From contig NC_081410.1 in NCBI RefSeq assembly GCF_030272615.1, positions 258,029,533 through 258,093,532 on the forward strand: a DNA stretch of 64,000 bases, given 5' to 3'. How positions within the stretch are numbered: the first letter of the stretch is position 1; each line of letters opens with the position of its first letter. The translations under genes and the position numbers were made by a program. This document shows, one piece after another, positions 35,561-46,796 of the stretch. Under the pieces are notes generated by a model. The model ran no database searches. It saw nothing but the letters and a program-made list of their open reading frames with translations, and had not been told where the DNA came from. The stretch is from Cryptomeria japonica. Lineage: Eukaryota; Streptophyta; Pinopsida; Cupressales; Cupressaceae.

Positions 35561-36030
35561 TTTCTTTTAATTGAAAATATTTTTGCTCGACTTTTGATGA
35601 AGATTTGAAAAAATTTCTCGACTTTAAAGATGTAGGTCATAAGGTCATGGGTATGCCCCCTCGGGAGTGAAATCGAAAGATAGCGAGGGTACACGATTTT
35701 AGGCAATTGTTGGCGATGATAATTATTTGAGCACAAATGATTCAGAGGAATTTTCAAAAATTTGGCGTTTGATTGATGAGAAATTGAGCAAGAAGTTGAT
35801 TTGTAGAATAAAATTGAGATTTAACATTGATTCATGAGAAAATGAGTGCAAATGTGAAGAAAAATTGAGCATTTGATGAAAAGCGCTAAGTGGTCCAAAT
35901 TTTGTAAAACTGACTAGCAGAACGATCTCAAATTTCAATTTCGATCCTAAAAATGGAATCAAAACAAGCAAATTAGCTAAGGGTACAATTTTCATGTCCA
36001 TCAGAGCAAGTCAAAAAATTAGGGTTTTGG

Positions 36031-36040
36031 CTATATAAGG
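36031..36040 (+). promoter_or_regulatory. TATA box of the antisense PMD gene
   Basis: CTATATAAGG lies 61 bp upstream of the exon-1 ATG (36,101), a fitting distance for a plant promoter with a short 5' UTR. Plus strand, opposite to the host element. Confidence 0.55.
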
Positions 36041-36100
36041 GGTGGAAGTGTCATTTTCAATTCATTTTAACCCTCCAAGTTTGAAAATTCTAAAAACCTT

Positions 36101-36187
36101 ATGCGAAGAAAAATGGTGGTTCCCACACAAAAGCATCGATTTGAGCGCCAGAGATGACATAATCGACCTCAGAACTATGAGCCAATG
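36101..36187 (+). pseudogene. PMD gene, exon 1
   Basis: Reads MRRKMVVPTQKHRFERQR, a TGA stop (probably from CGA), then HNRPQNYEPM, and ends at ATG followed by GTAAGTGAT, a strong plant 5' splice site. It joins exon 2 at 36,641 in phase. A start at 36,113 is equally possible. Basic N-terminus; the TGA makes it a pseudogene. Confidence 0.6.
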
Positions 36188-36640
36188 GTAAGTGATCAAT
36201 CCTAATCCTCTTAATCATTTCATTTTTGATTTTTTGAATTTTCCATCATGCAAAAGTCGGGTTATGTCGTTTTGTCATGAGAGACAGAATCTTGTCTCAT
36301 ACGACAAACTGCATTAATTTCTTTCATTGTTTAAGTTGACTAGTTTTGTCGTTCAACACCCACCCTTGTGTAGTACGAGCGTGATATAAAAAGACCATTT
36401 TGTCATTTTAGGGCTTGTTTCATGTCGTATCAGAGTCTTTTGTCGTATTACGCCCATTCCTGACTTGTATGAGTTTCTGCCTCTATTGTGTTATGTCGTT
36501 TGGAAAACAGTGAGCATTTTGGAGTGTGCAAACTTGAAAATTTGATTTTGCAATTAATGTATTTGGATTTGCGTGATGTTTTACTTGTCTTGTAGCATGA
36601 TTTGAAATGTTTCTAATGATCTTTTGTTTGATTCTTGCAG
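36188..36640 (+). other. Intron of the antisense PMD gene
   Basis: 453 bp, GTAAGTGAT at the donor and a T-rich run ending TTTGATTCTTGCAG at the acceptor. It contains about seven TGTCGTA-like words (36,256-36,500) that recur in the element's leader. Read from the element's own genomic strand this intron is antisense, so it would survive retrotransposition. Confidence 0.65.
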
Positions 36641-38026
36641 GTTCAACTACCTCATATTCTTTTCAGATGTGTCTATCCATCGACCATGACATTAGTGCGT
36701 GAGTTATCTGATATAGACAGAGCACATATTAATTTGTGTGGATTGACTCACCTTTTACAGATGCCAGATATGCATGTGAATCACGGGATGCCCACTGCGC
36801 TTATAGAGAGATTTCATTCTAAGCATAACACATTTCATTTGCTAGTTGGGGAGATGACTATCACTCCCAAGGATGTATATAGGATTATCCGGATTCCATT
36901 CGCTAGGGATAAGGTGGATTATGATTCAACAAAACGTCCTAGCCTACTAGCTTTGAGGCAGGTATTCCACGATGCAGACTTTTTGACACAATCTATCAGT
37001 TGGGATGACATGATGGCCAGGTACAGTGAGCAGTTTCCACTGGCATGTGTCTTAGTAGGATTTATCGGTTGTTTTTTTATGCCGGATAGGGGACAACAGG
37101 GTTTCTTATGCGGCTGGAGCAGGATGCTAGAGAGGTTTGTGGAGCACCCCTAGAGATTAGGATGGGGTTCTTGTATTCTAGCACACATGTATCATGAGAT
37201 GCATGAGATTGTCTACCAGGAGGGGAAGAGTATGGCTGCAGGTGTTTTGATGTTACAGATATGGGCCTGGGAGTACCTCCTAGTTTGCAGACCGATTGTG
37301 GATGACACTAGAGATCCACAACAACCTATTGTTTACAGATATTGTGGATACATTACCCAGCCCCATGTGGACAAGATAGATTATTGGAAACGACAGCTGG
37401 ACGACTTGATAGTCATGATATGGAGACCGTACAGGGGTCTAGAGCCTTGGGATTATTGGAGAGCTATTCGTAGGGACCTATTTATGGCCTGACCTCTCAT
37501 AGGTAGATCGGTGCCAGTGGTCGATCGGTTTGTTGTATCTCAAGTGATGAGGCAGTATGGTAGACCTCAGGGGATCTCATAGGAGTTTACTGTATATGTG
37601 CATTATGTAGATAAGGAGAGGCAGGGATGGGCATTGAGGCTATCATACGCTCTAGGCATGTAGGAGTTGACTGGGTTACAATGACTGAGATGAGATTATT
37701 TGGATGATATTGCAGATGCGGGGGTATTGCCCCAGTACAGGGATTGGTTTCAACAACATCCTTTCCCAAGATTTACTGATCTAGCAGAGCAGGCACCTCA
37801 TATAGAGGAGGTTGAGGATGATGCTCCCGTGCAGGGGCAGGGACAGAGAGCCAAGGCTCTGAGGCAGACAGGTGGCGATCCTGACACTAGCAGCAACAAG
37901 GTTCCAGCTAGTGGTAGGCAACAACAAAGAGGAGAGGGTGGATCCCTAGGGATTGTTGGCGTGAGACTGGGTGGAGCTAGGGCGATGAAGGGTGGAGAAG
38001 AGGAGGAGAGAGTAGCTCCCATATAG
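36641..38026 (+). pseudogene. Plant mobile domain (PMD) protein, exon 2
   Basis: The PMD (aminotransferase-like, MAIN/MAIL family) is a plant domain found in host silencing-related proteins and in TEs; its biochemistry is unclear. Hallmarks: DRAHINLCGLTHLLQMPD, the core FHLLVGEMTITPKDVYRIIRIP near 36,835-36,900 (family pattern TFHLxxGExTxTLxDVxxLxxLP), then SWDDMMARYSEQ and YLLVCRPIV. A low-complexity Gln/Gly/Arg tail starts near 37,800. All pieces stay in one frame; stops (37,151, 37,490, 37,578 and near 37,660-37,695) are single codons. It lies where Tat elements normally have RT-integrase, on the opposite strand. Confidence 0.85.
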
Positions 38027-38099
38027 GTGAGACAAAGGAGAGATGAGCAGGGTGGAGCCAAAGGTGGAGATGGAGACGAAGAGACTAATGAAAGTACTG

Positions 38100-38990
38100 G
38101 TTCTATCTTGTATCCATCCATGCCAGTATTTGTAATCTTCAATTTATTTTCCAAGTCCTTCATCAGAGCTTCTGGAATTTCATTTGTAGAGGCTACCCTA
38201 TTATGAGGCACAAAGGTATCAACACCTTTTGTCAATGCATTACATGGGAGATTTGTATCAGTAGGGATACTGACTTCAACTTCGTTATAAGAAAATTTTA
38301 AGCATTGATGGTATGTAGATGGAACTGCCTTCATTTCATGAATCCATGGCCTGCCCAGTAAGATATTGTATGACAGAGAAAGATCAAGTACCTGGAAAAT
38401 GACATCTCTTTCTACACGTCCCACCTTGATTACATGGGAGATTTGTATCAATGCATTACATGGGAGATTTGTATCAGCAAGGATACTGACTTCAACTCCA
38501 TTATAAGGAAATTTTAAGCATTGATGGTATGTAGATGGATCTGTCTTCATTTCATGAATCCATGGCCTGCCCAGTAAGATATTGTATGACAAAGGAAGAT
38601 CAAGTACCTGGAAAATGACATCTCTTTCTACACGTCCCACCTTGATTGGTAATAATACCAGACCTTTAGAGGTCCTTTCTTCTTCATCATAGGCTTTAAT
38701 TGTTATTTTCTAGGCTGGATCAAGACATTTTCAGAAAATCCTAGCTATGTAAGTAGATTGTAAGTACAAATATTCAACCCCACGTCTCCATCTATCAAAA
38801 CACGTTTAACTCTGTGTTTATGGATCATGGCTTCAATATGCAATGGCTGGTTATGTGGATGATTTAGCGAGTTATCTTCTTCAGAGAAGGTTAGATAGTG
38901 AGGTGAAGTTAGATGACCCACCATAGATTGAAACCAATCAATATCTAAATCTTTTAGAACATTAGTGGTGAGCAACGCTTTGTCCAAAAT
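38100..38990 (-). pseudogene. Tat aspartic protease
   Basis: The minus strand shows DKALLTTNVLKDLDI, then PLHIEAMIHKHRVKRVLIDG, where the catalytic Asp follows LI. The next residues, GDVGLNICT, replace the usual GGAGLNICT. The C-terminal half, FQVLDLPLSYNILLGRPWIH, is typical of Tat proteases. It is present twice because of a 216-bp in-frame duplication (72 codons; left copy 38,232-38,447). A frame change occurs near 38,640-38,740. Similarity ends near 38,100 (YKIEPVLS), where antisense PMD-side sequence begins and RT should have followed. Confidence 0.85.
38232..38647. repeat. 216-bp tandem duplication inside the protease
   Basis: 38,232-38,447 is repeated from 38,448 with few changes (about 200 bp kept). 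The offset of 216 keeps the frame, doubling the SYNILLGRPWIHEMK region. The duplication is younger than the insertion, or was inherited from the source copy. Confidence 0.9.
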
Positions 38991-39236
38991 CTCTTTGTGA
39001 TCAGAAGAGATTTTTAGTAATTCAAAGATGGAAATTTGAGCTTTTGTCCTCTTCAGTTGTTCAACAATGCTATATCTAGAGGACGATGATGAAGTTAGCT
39101 ATTTAAATTTATCAAATGTTGATTCTTTTTGTTTGTTTGATGAGGCTGGTAGGTTTGATGTTGTTTGAGTAGGAGTTGAAGAACTAGCTCCTTGGAGAGT
39201 GACTTTCTTTTGAAAACAGGTCATAGAATTTGCATG

Positions 39237-41003
39237 TCATGATTCATGTTGTTTGTCTTTGATTATAATCACATTGCAATATTCAGGTTGGGAAGACTTA
39301 ATCATGTTGATGACGTTGTCATTGCTGATATAAGTGTAATTTACTTTGGCACCTCCTTTTGTTTTTGAGGAATGACCTTGTTCATAAACAGGTAAAGGAT
39401 CTTTAAATGCTTTGTGATTAGCATTTGTCAGGTGATTCCCCACAACAATTTTACCAACATCTATAAGATCTTGAATCTCATGCTTGAGCTTCATGCAGTT
39501 GTTTGTGTTATGACCTTTGCTTCGATGATAGTCGCAGTATTCATTTTCTCTCCACCATTTTGGTTTGAATTTTGGATCATATGGCCTAGAATTATCTGGT
39601 AACGTTATCAGGTTGTTTGCCAACAAAGTTTTGAAAGCGGATTCGTATGATTCTTCCAGAGGAGTGAATTCGCGTCTAGGTTTCGAAAGCCACGATTTAT
39701 CTTTGAACCACTCTTTTACTTTATTCAGAGGATTTTATGTTGCAGTTTTAGCTACTTTGAGTGCTTGCGTGCCACTAGCCAAGTTAAATATCGTGGGCTT
39801 TGAGTTTGTTTTAACAGTGTCTACCACTCCATCATTAACAACATTCTTGTTGTTGTCTTTGCCATATTTCCAATACTTGTTCTTTTCTTTAGAGCTAGAT
39901 CCTGGTTGTGTTTCTTTCCAAGGTGAGATATCTCCTTTCTTTATAAGCACATCTTCCATTCAGATAGCATTATCTACCATTTTGTTAAATGATGGGTACA
40001 CTTGCATTTGGATTCTATATTTCAATTCAAGGATTAGATTGTTGACGAATATATCCATTTTCTCAGAATTTGGAATAGGCCGTGAATACCTAGAGAACAT
40101 CTTTCTCCACTGTTGGAGGAAAGTGAGAAAAGGCTCCCCTATTTTTTGTTTGGTATTGCAAAGATCGATCATAGTAATAGGGTGTCGAATGTTATAGGAG
40201 TATTGTTGTAGAAATAATTGGATTAATTCTTCAAAATTTTTTATTCCCTTAGGTAGACTTGAGAACCATTCCATAGCTTATCCTCCCAAACTTCTTGGGA
40301 AAAGGCACATGAGATATGTTTGGTCATGCATGAAATCCATACATAAAGCACAAAATTCTCTGATATGGTCTTGGGGATCTGAGGAACCATAATATTTGTC
40401 AAATTTTGGGATCTCAACTCGTGAAGGAAATGGAGGCATCTATAGGTTTTTGTCAAATGGAAATGGGCATATTGTCTCCAGAAAATATTGTTTTGGGGAT
40501 TTATCTTTGTTTTTCAGTTTCGTGATCTCATTTCGTAAGGATTGTAATTGTCTACGTACCATTATTATGGGTGATTCTTCCTTTTTAGTGATGAGAGTCT
40601 GAACATCATATCCAGTAGGAAGTTTGGCACCTTGTTTTGCTAGTTCTAGAAAATAGTCTTCTTTTTCTCTAGCCATGATAACCTTCATCATTTTTTGGAA
40701 ATCTTTATCCTTTTGACATCTATGAATATCTTTTTCTGGAGGTTCAGAGTCTTCAGAATCACTTGATGAGGAATCATTGTCGGTATCATGAATACATAGG
40801 TTGTCTTTGGTATTTTGTTCTGTTCTAGGTATAGTGGGAGATAAAGGTTGAAAAAAATCTAGCACATATGATGATGAAGGTTTATCACTGAGTGGGTCCT
40901 TTACATAAAACAATTTATCTTGATATGAAAAGGATTCCCCTTTGCCTTTTGCATATTTCTTACGAGAACTTCTGGTTTGAATAGGCATTTGGTGCAGGAG
41001 CAC
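39237..41003 (-). pseudogene. Tat-type gag
   Basis: Starts MLLHQMPIQTRSSRKKY and holds one frame to the end with only in-frame stops (for example 40,440, near 40,275 and near 39,960). A basic and acidic N-region is followed by the gag core (VEIPKFDKYYGSSDPQDHIR, AMEWFSSLPKGIKNFEELIQ, FLTFLQQWRKMFSRYSRPIP). It ends in the Tat knuckle CDYHRSKGHNTNNCMKLKHE, C-x2-H-x4-H-x4-C. Gag packages the element RNA. Length of about 589 codons is normal for the lineage. The in-frame stops prevent a full product. Confidence 0.9.
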
Positions 41004-43564
41004 CTAGCTTCATTCTCAGCTTCATTTTCATCATAGGTTTGATTTTTGTTAGTTTTAAGTTGGAAAGTTGTCTTAGATGTTTTTGAAGTTGTTCTAGGTT
41101 GTTTGGATGAGTTTTGAACTCATTGTGTGGTTTTGGTTTCTTGTTTTCATCTTTTTGCTCAAAGTTGCCAGTTTGGTGTTGCCTGACAAAATGATGGAAA
41201 AATGATTTTTTAATGTGATTTGTGTTTTGAAAAGGTTTTAGACATGTTTTATGCTTGGGTTTTAGGTGTGAGAAGTGTTTTTAGGTGATTGTTAGTCTTG
41301 GAGGTCAATCTTGCATTTTCTAGGCACCAAAAGTTATCATTTAGGCATCAAAATGTCAAATTGAAGTGCCCTTGGACATGTACCTATCCATATAGGAGGC
41401 TAACCAACTTGGAGAGGTATTTAATCTCCTATTTTAACTATTTTAAGGGTTGATCATTCGAAGTTATGAAGCATTTTGCAACCTTGCACTAGTTTTACTT
41501 GGGTTTTCTCTAGTTTTTAACTCCATGTGAACAACAGTCCGTACACCTGCTGTACTTGGCCGAACTGTTCTTACATTTTTAGTTTCTATTATGTTTTCTT
41601 AATCTTTTCCCTTTGGTGGCATCTAATTTTATCAAGTTTTGAGTTTGTAGCAAAATTAGTTTGATTTGACAGTTTCACTGCCTTGTCTAGGTAATTGGCA
41701 AGGATGCTTGACCAACTTTGTTTCTTGAAGTCCTAAAATGTTCATGGCTTCCCAAGAACCAGTTGGTCAATTTTTAAATTATGTAAATACATTTTTTTCT
41801 TTCAAGAATGCAAGTGCAAGGAGTTTTGTGGCCATGGAGCCCTAGGCAAGTGTGCCATTTGGCTAGGGTCTTGAAGAAATTTGATGCTTTGCTCTTCTAT
41901 AGCAAGTGCATTTAATATTTGAACAGACTTGCCTTGATAATTAAGGTTGTATGTCAAGGAAAAGAGGCTTTCTAATCCATAAGGAGAATGATTTCATGTT
42001 TAGTTTGTGCAAATAATGTAAAAGACAGTGAGTCACTGTTTTAGAGTCAATTTCCTTTCATTAGCCTACTCTCCACAATACATTGGAGCTTGTAAGGTTT
42101 TGTACCTCCTTATAATTTCTTGCAAACAAGAACAAGGAGTGATTTTGGGTGTTATCTATGGGTTTGAAGTTGCCAAGATCAATCAATGATCTTTGAGGTA
42201 AGGTTGTAATACCAATTGGCTGTCACAGTCAACTAGGACTGAGTTTTACATTTTCTTTTGAAGTTATAAATGAATCTTCTCCTTCAAAATGACAGGTATG
42301 AAGGTCAATAAACCATTAAAGATAGAGCCTTGTTAAGGAGCACAAAACATACTTTTTGTAAAGAGTTTTAACAGTGAAAGTGCAAGGATAAAGTGGAAAA
42401 AAATAGTGAAAAGAGGAAAGTGCAGTGATAGTTAGTTGACAACGGATACTCCAATGCTTTGTAATTTGATTAATGCCTTTTATGTAGGGCTAACATGATC
42501 CATTTCTTGTCATTTATGATAGCCATGTTCACATTCTTTGTATTGCAATTGGTTCTCATGCAAAAGTTGTGTTTGTAGAAAGCAAGTTTTAAAAGTTGTG
42601 AATGTTGCTCACTCCCTATGAGCATTTTTGTAAATTCTTGTTCTCCAACCCTTTGAGGGTGAAAAACTACTTAATTTTGGTCTAAATAGCATGAGACATT
42701 GTAGTAATGAGGTTTCATGGTTCCCTTTGAATATTTCCAATTTACAAATTGATTCTTGCCTCCAAAACCCTTCCAAACCCTCCTTTTTACACTCATTTTT
42801 GGGACAGTCATAGAGAAGGCTTAAGGGACCCTAAACCTTAGAGAATCTTCAAGTATTCCCAAAAGGGTATCCATATATGTGAATCTTTTAGTCTGAAAGT
42901 CCATCACTTGAGCAGGGTGAGCACAAAACCCCAAATGGAGGGCTAATTCCTTGTAGCCCATTTTAGGCCTCAAAATTGAGTTTTTGTCAAATCGGGTACA
43001 AACATGAAGGATGGAAGGCATAAAGTTAATCAATAACAGTTGAAAAAAGTTGTACTTTTATGAATTTAACCTTTTTGGTGGGAAAGACTCCAAAATTTAG
43101 GTTGCAGCACTTGTGAAGGCTTCTACACTCTAACATGTAGAAGACCCAAAAAACACCCAAGGAAACAAAACTTGTCTCAAACTCATAATTCACTAAGAGG
43201 AGACCTTGTGCAGTTAGAGAGCAGATCAAGAACAGAGGATTGAATGCCAATTGGGTGAGTAAGGAGTTGGATTACCATTCCAGAGTGATTATGGAGTTGA
43301 AGCCCTTGAGTAGCCAAGAAGAGTTTGACATAGGGAGGTGGAACAAGGTGAGTTGTTAGATTGCCTTTGAGCTAATTTGCACTCTGTCCTTGGTGACTAC
43401 ACCTTGAAAACAGTAAGGAACTATCACTTAGCAAACATACTAGCCACTTGACAACCACCTTGCACTATCCTCCCTATCAACATTTTTATTGATTGATGTG
43501 ACCTAAAGCTGTTTGTGATGCAGAAGTCAAGATCAAATTCAGAGCTAGTTGTTCAGTTAACATA

Positions 43565-43710
43565 TTGATTGAGAGAAGCAACTAAGATTTAGTCTGGTTT
43601 TGGGAAAGATCTATCCTGTGTAAGACATTTATCTAAGTTGATTCGAGAGAAGTGACTGAGACTTAGTTTGGTTTCAAGAATGATCTATCCTATGTAAGAC
43701 GTTATCTAAG
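43565..43710. repeat. Two tandem 73-bp units
   Basis: 43,565-43,637 and 43,638-43,710 both read TTGATT(C)GAGAGAAG..ACTRAGAYTTAGT..GATCTATCCTRTGTAAGAC..TTATCTAAG with about 15 differences. Confidence 0.8.
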
Positions 43711-43859
43711 TGACTTAAGTTTGATAAGTAGTTGATTGAACTAGCTGGAAGATGATTGACAAAATCATGCAACATAAATGACAGAGGTACACTGTTTTTA
43801 TTTGTTTATGCTCAGGATGATGATAACTAGTTTTATGCTCGCTATAGATTGTTTTAGGC

Positions 43860-44180
43860 AAGTTTGACTATTCTGGACTAACAAAATCAGAGATTTGTAC
43901 GATAGGTTTTATAGGACCAGACGACAGTTTGCTAGCTATAGGACGATGATAATAGTGTTTCGTATGAGTTGCTGCCTAAGACCGTACGACAGATGGGTAT
44001 GTTTGAAATGACAAACTGATCAATGCAATGGTTTATTGTACGACACAGGATGCAGGCTCAAACGATAGTTCCCTAAATAGGACGACAAATAATCAGGACT
44101 CGTACGACATAGAATGCATGATCAAACTCCAAACTGTTAGGATTGATGGAATATTGTATGACACAAAATATGAAACAAGA
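43860..44180. repeat. Clustered TACGAC(A) motifs
   Basis: GTACGATAGG, AGACGACAG, CCGTACGACAG, TGTACGACAC, GGACGACAA and CGTACGACAT recur every 30-70 nt. The same word lies at 45,415-45,510 (CGTACGATA x4) and, as TGTCGTA, in the PMD intron. Confidence 0.6.
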
Positions 44181-44239
44181 TGATAAATCAGAAGACTCAT
44201 ATGACTGTTTACTGGACAGAGGCAAACTTCTAAGTTTTC

Positions 44240-44412
44240 AATGATTGAGTATGACCAGTTTTGAGATGGACTGAGTTTTTGACTGACTGACGATGACCAG
44301 TTTTGACACAGACAGAGTTTCGACTAGGATAGACTAATTTTGACACAGACAGTTTTGACACAGATAGTTTTGACTAGGATAGACTAGTTTTGACACGGAC
44401 AGAGTTTCAATC
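44240..44412. repeat. Tandem repeats of TTTTGACACAGACAG...GACTAGGATAGACTA
   Basis: Five copies of AGTTTTGACAC(A/G)GA(C/T)AG-like sequence and two of TTTTGACTAGGATAGACTAGTTTTGACAC, with irregular spacing. Confidence 0.7.
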
Positions 44413-45606
44413 ACTAAGTTTGTTTCTTATTTTCTCCAGTTTTGGTATTCCAGTTTTAGTTTGAGGGATGAAAACACAGGAAACACGTAATATGAATAAT
44501 AACTCCAATCACAACATGCAAACCCTACGGAAATTAGTGAGAGAAGAAAACCTTTGCTTGTAGACTCAGGTACACACCCAATACCTAATCAGAATATGGG
44601 CGCTGAGTCTCACACTGTATTAGCTGACTCCAAACGCTAATGGGGGCATGAAATGACAAGTATCTTGGGAGAGTTACTATCTCTCTTGCACAAAGATTAC
44701 TCCCCCTTTCGGAGGTGAACTGGGTAGCTTCTAATTTTAATTGGAACTAGTAAGGGATCCGTTCGACGCGTTGAGATATAAACTCAATTAAGAGGTCTCC
44801 CAGCCTTGAAAACCAAGGTTTAATATACCTGAGGGTATAGAGGAGAGCTATTCCTGAGCACTGCTATTGACTTGATTTTCATCAAATCACATTTGTTTTA
44901 TAGTGGGTTGGAGTACTTGGCGTTTAGCCATTCCCACTTGGGTCATTCCCCTCTCACCGACCGTAATAGCTATAAAGTTATTAGCTCCTCAGGAGGGCAG
45001 ACCCGCTAAAGATATACATATCTCAAACTTAAAGAAAATGCCTCAAGGGTCTGGATTTCTGATTGTCTATAAAGACAAGAGCATACTCTCCTACCTCTCA
45101 GAATTCTCTTAAAACACAAAATACAAATTTGTTCTTTAACCGGATAGCAATTTAGGTGCCTAAAAAATGAACTTAATGAATACACAATGTTTGCTCGAAT
45201 CTCCTTAGGCAACCTGCAAAGACAATGAATCAGTAGTCATATTGTCTTTGTGTGACAAGCATATTCTTCGACATGCGTTCTGCAAAAACTGATTAGGCTG
45301 TAAAAATTTCTCAGATAGATAGATAACAAGATAGGGTTAGTGTCAATATAATCAAAATTGAATAGAGAGTCTAAAGAATGAAATCTGCTTTTTCTTACAA
45401 AAAAAATACAGATTCGTACGATAATTTTTACTGACACGTACGATAATCAATACCAGATCGTACGATACCTGCAGTTTGTCATTTTGGCATGTGGGATATG
45501 TCGTACGATATTTGGCTACAACTGTATGGACGAAAATCCAAAAAAAATAAAAATATGAAAAATAAAAAAAAGTTAGTCTCTGAGGCCAAAAGATGTAGTT
45601 TTTTGC

Positions 45607-45624
45607 CCCACGGTGGGTGCCATA
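45607..45624 (-). promoter_or_regulatory. Primer-binding site of the Tat element
   Basis: Minus strand TGGCACCCACCGTGGGGC, two to three bases inside the right LTR. One change from TGGCGCCCACCGTGGGGC, a frequent plant Ty3/gypsy primer site. Confidence 0.8.
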
Positions 45625-45626
45625 AA

Positions 45627-46789
45627 TGTGTGTGTGAAAACGTGAAATAAGTCTATAAGATGCAAGACACAACACTTCAATTAAATCATTACATGTATGG
45701 TTAGACATATATACGTATGAATAATAAAACGATAACAAATCGACGATAACAAATCGACCAATTGCCTTCTAAAAGATGCGAGTATAAGATTGCTCTCAGA
45801 TTTGTATAAGCAATACCAGTGACTAGACTACACCAAGATGAAGGATTTAATCTATATGAGTATGATATTAAGCTAAATGGATGCAAGATGGATGAAAGAT
45901 TCAAGCAATATGATTTCGAGCAATAATGGAATAAACTAAATATGCAAACAACTAAACTAAGATGTAATAATCTAAAAAAGCAAGCACAATATATTCAATG
46001 ACTCCAGAGCGAAAAGTGTATAATAATAAATCTCCAGGGTGGTTTGAATGAGAGCTGAAGGCTGAATTTATAGATAATCACAAGAGAGATCAAGAAAAAA
46101 CACAATTTAAAATTAATTGAAATAATTGAGAAATCAGATTCAGTTAACCTTGAGATAGATTCCAATTATAGTTTAATTGAAATGCATTCAGATTATAAGT
46201 TCGAGTTGCATTGGTGATAAAATTAATTAATTCCATGCACTTGAGATAAAAATAGGTAATTCTTTGATTTATTTAAGAAAAGAGTCTTTTCAATGCAATT
46301 GAACTTCTTTTTCTCAAAAGCTTTGAGTTCCAATTTTAGATAATGATTAAATTCATTTTAATTGCTTTTCGGATTTAAAGTTATCTCAATTTAGAAGAAG
46401 AAATAATATCTCAAGATTGATTTCTCTCAATTCAATTCAATTCTTTTATTTTATTTTCAATTTAACTCTTGCTTTGTGATTAATTCCTCTTTTGTGATAA
46501 ATTAATTCTTTTTTGCATGATTAAATGGAAAATTTATTAATTAATTAAATATGCTAGGATATTTAATAAATTAAAATAGGATAATTGATCAAAATGATTT
46601 TCTTGGAATAATTTAATTAATTAAATAAATATTTAATTAATATTGAGTAATTGACTTACCATGTAACATTTGATGATTGAAGAATTAATAATGTGCTCAA
46701 AATTGACTTAACTGCCTTTGGTTAGGACCTTGGTGATGTTGTTAAAATTAGGGGCCAATGGTTTAGATGACCATTTTTAGGGTATTACA
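45627..46789 (-). repeat. 5' LTR of the Tat element (right side)
   Basis: 1,163 bp. Contains a duplicated 14-nt word, GATAACAAATCGAC (about 45,730-45,757), not doubled in the other LTR. Confidence 0.92.
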
Positions 46790-46796
46790 GGAAGAA

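Larger units (their letters stand above)
41004..45604 (-). other. Long untranslated leader of the Tat element
   Basis: About 4.6 kb between primer site and gag with no recognisable ORF on either strand. Long leaders, sometimes with an extra ORF, are known in Ogre/Tat elements. It contains tandem repeats at 43,565 and 44,240 and the TACGAC motif cluster. Confidence 0.6.
33778..46794 (-). mobile_element. Tat-lineage Ty3/gypsy element, pol lost, antisense PMD gene carried
   Basis: LTRs at 33,783-34,926 and 45,627-46,789; flanks GGAAA and GGAAG are a TSD with one change. On the minus strand the right LTR is followed by TGGCACCCACCGTGGGGC, a tRNA-primer type common in Tat-like elements. AAAGAGGGGCAAA precedes the left LTR, fixing minus orientation. 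Interior in minus order: a 4.6-kb leader, gag (41,003-39,237), protease (38,990-38,100), then no RT, RNase H or integrase but a plus-strand PMD gene (36,101-38,026). Extra antisense ORFs are known in Tat-lineage elements. LTRs differ by about 6% in a 330-nt sample by eye. Confidence 0.9.

Noticed and set aside
37798-38100. Extension of the Tat protease ORF into Ser/Pro/Leu-rich sequence
   Set aside because: This part is the reverse complement of the PMD tail; protease similarity stops near 38,100.
39565-40197. Plus-strand ORF of 210 codons
   Set aside because: Antisense shadow of the well-supported gag on the minus strand.
41150-41190. Possible primer site TGGCAACTTTGAG on the minus strand just before Tat gag
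   Set aside because: A better primer site abuts the true LTR at 45,607-45,624, and no LTR border lies at 41.2 kb.
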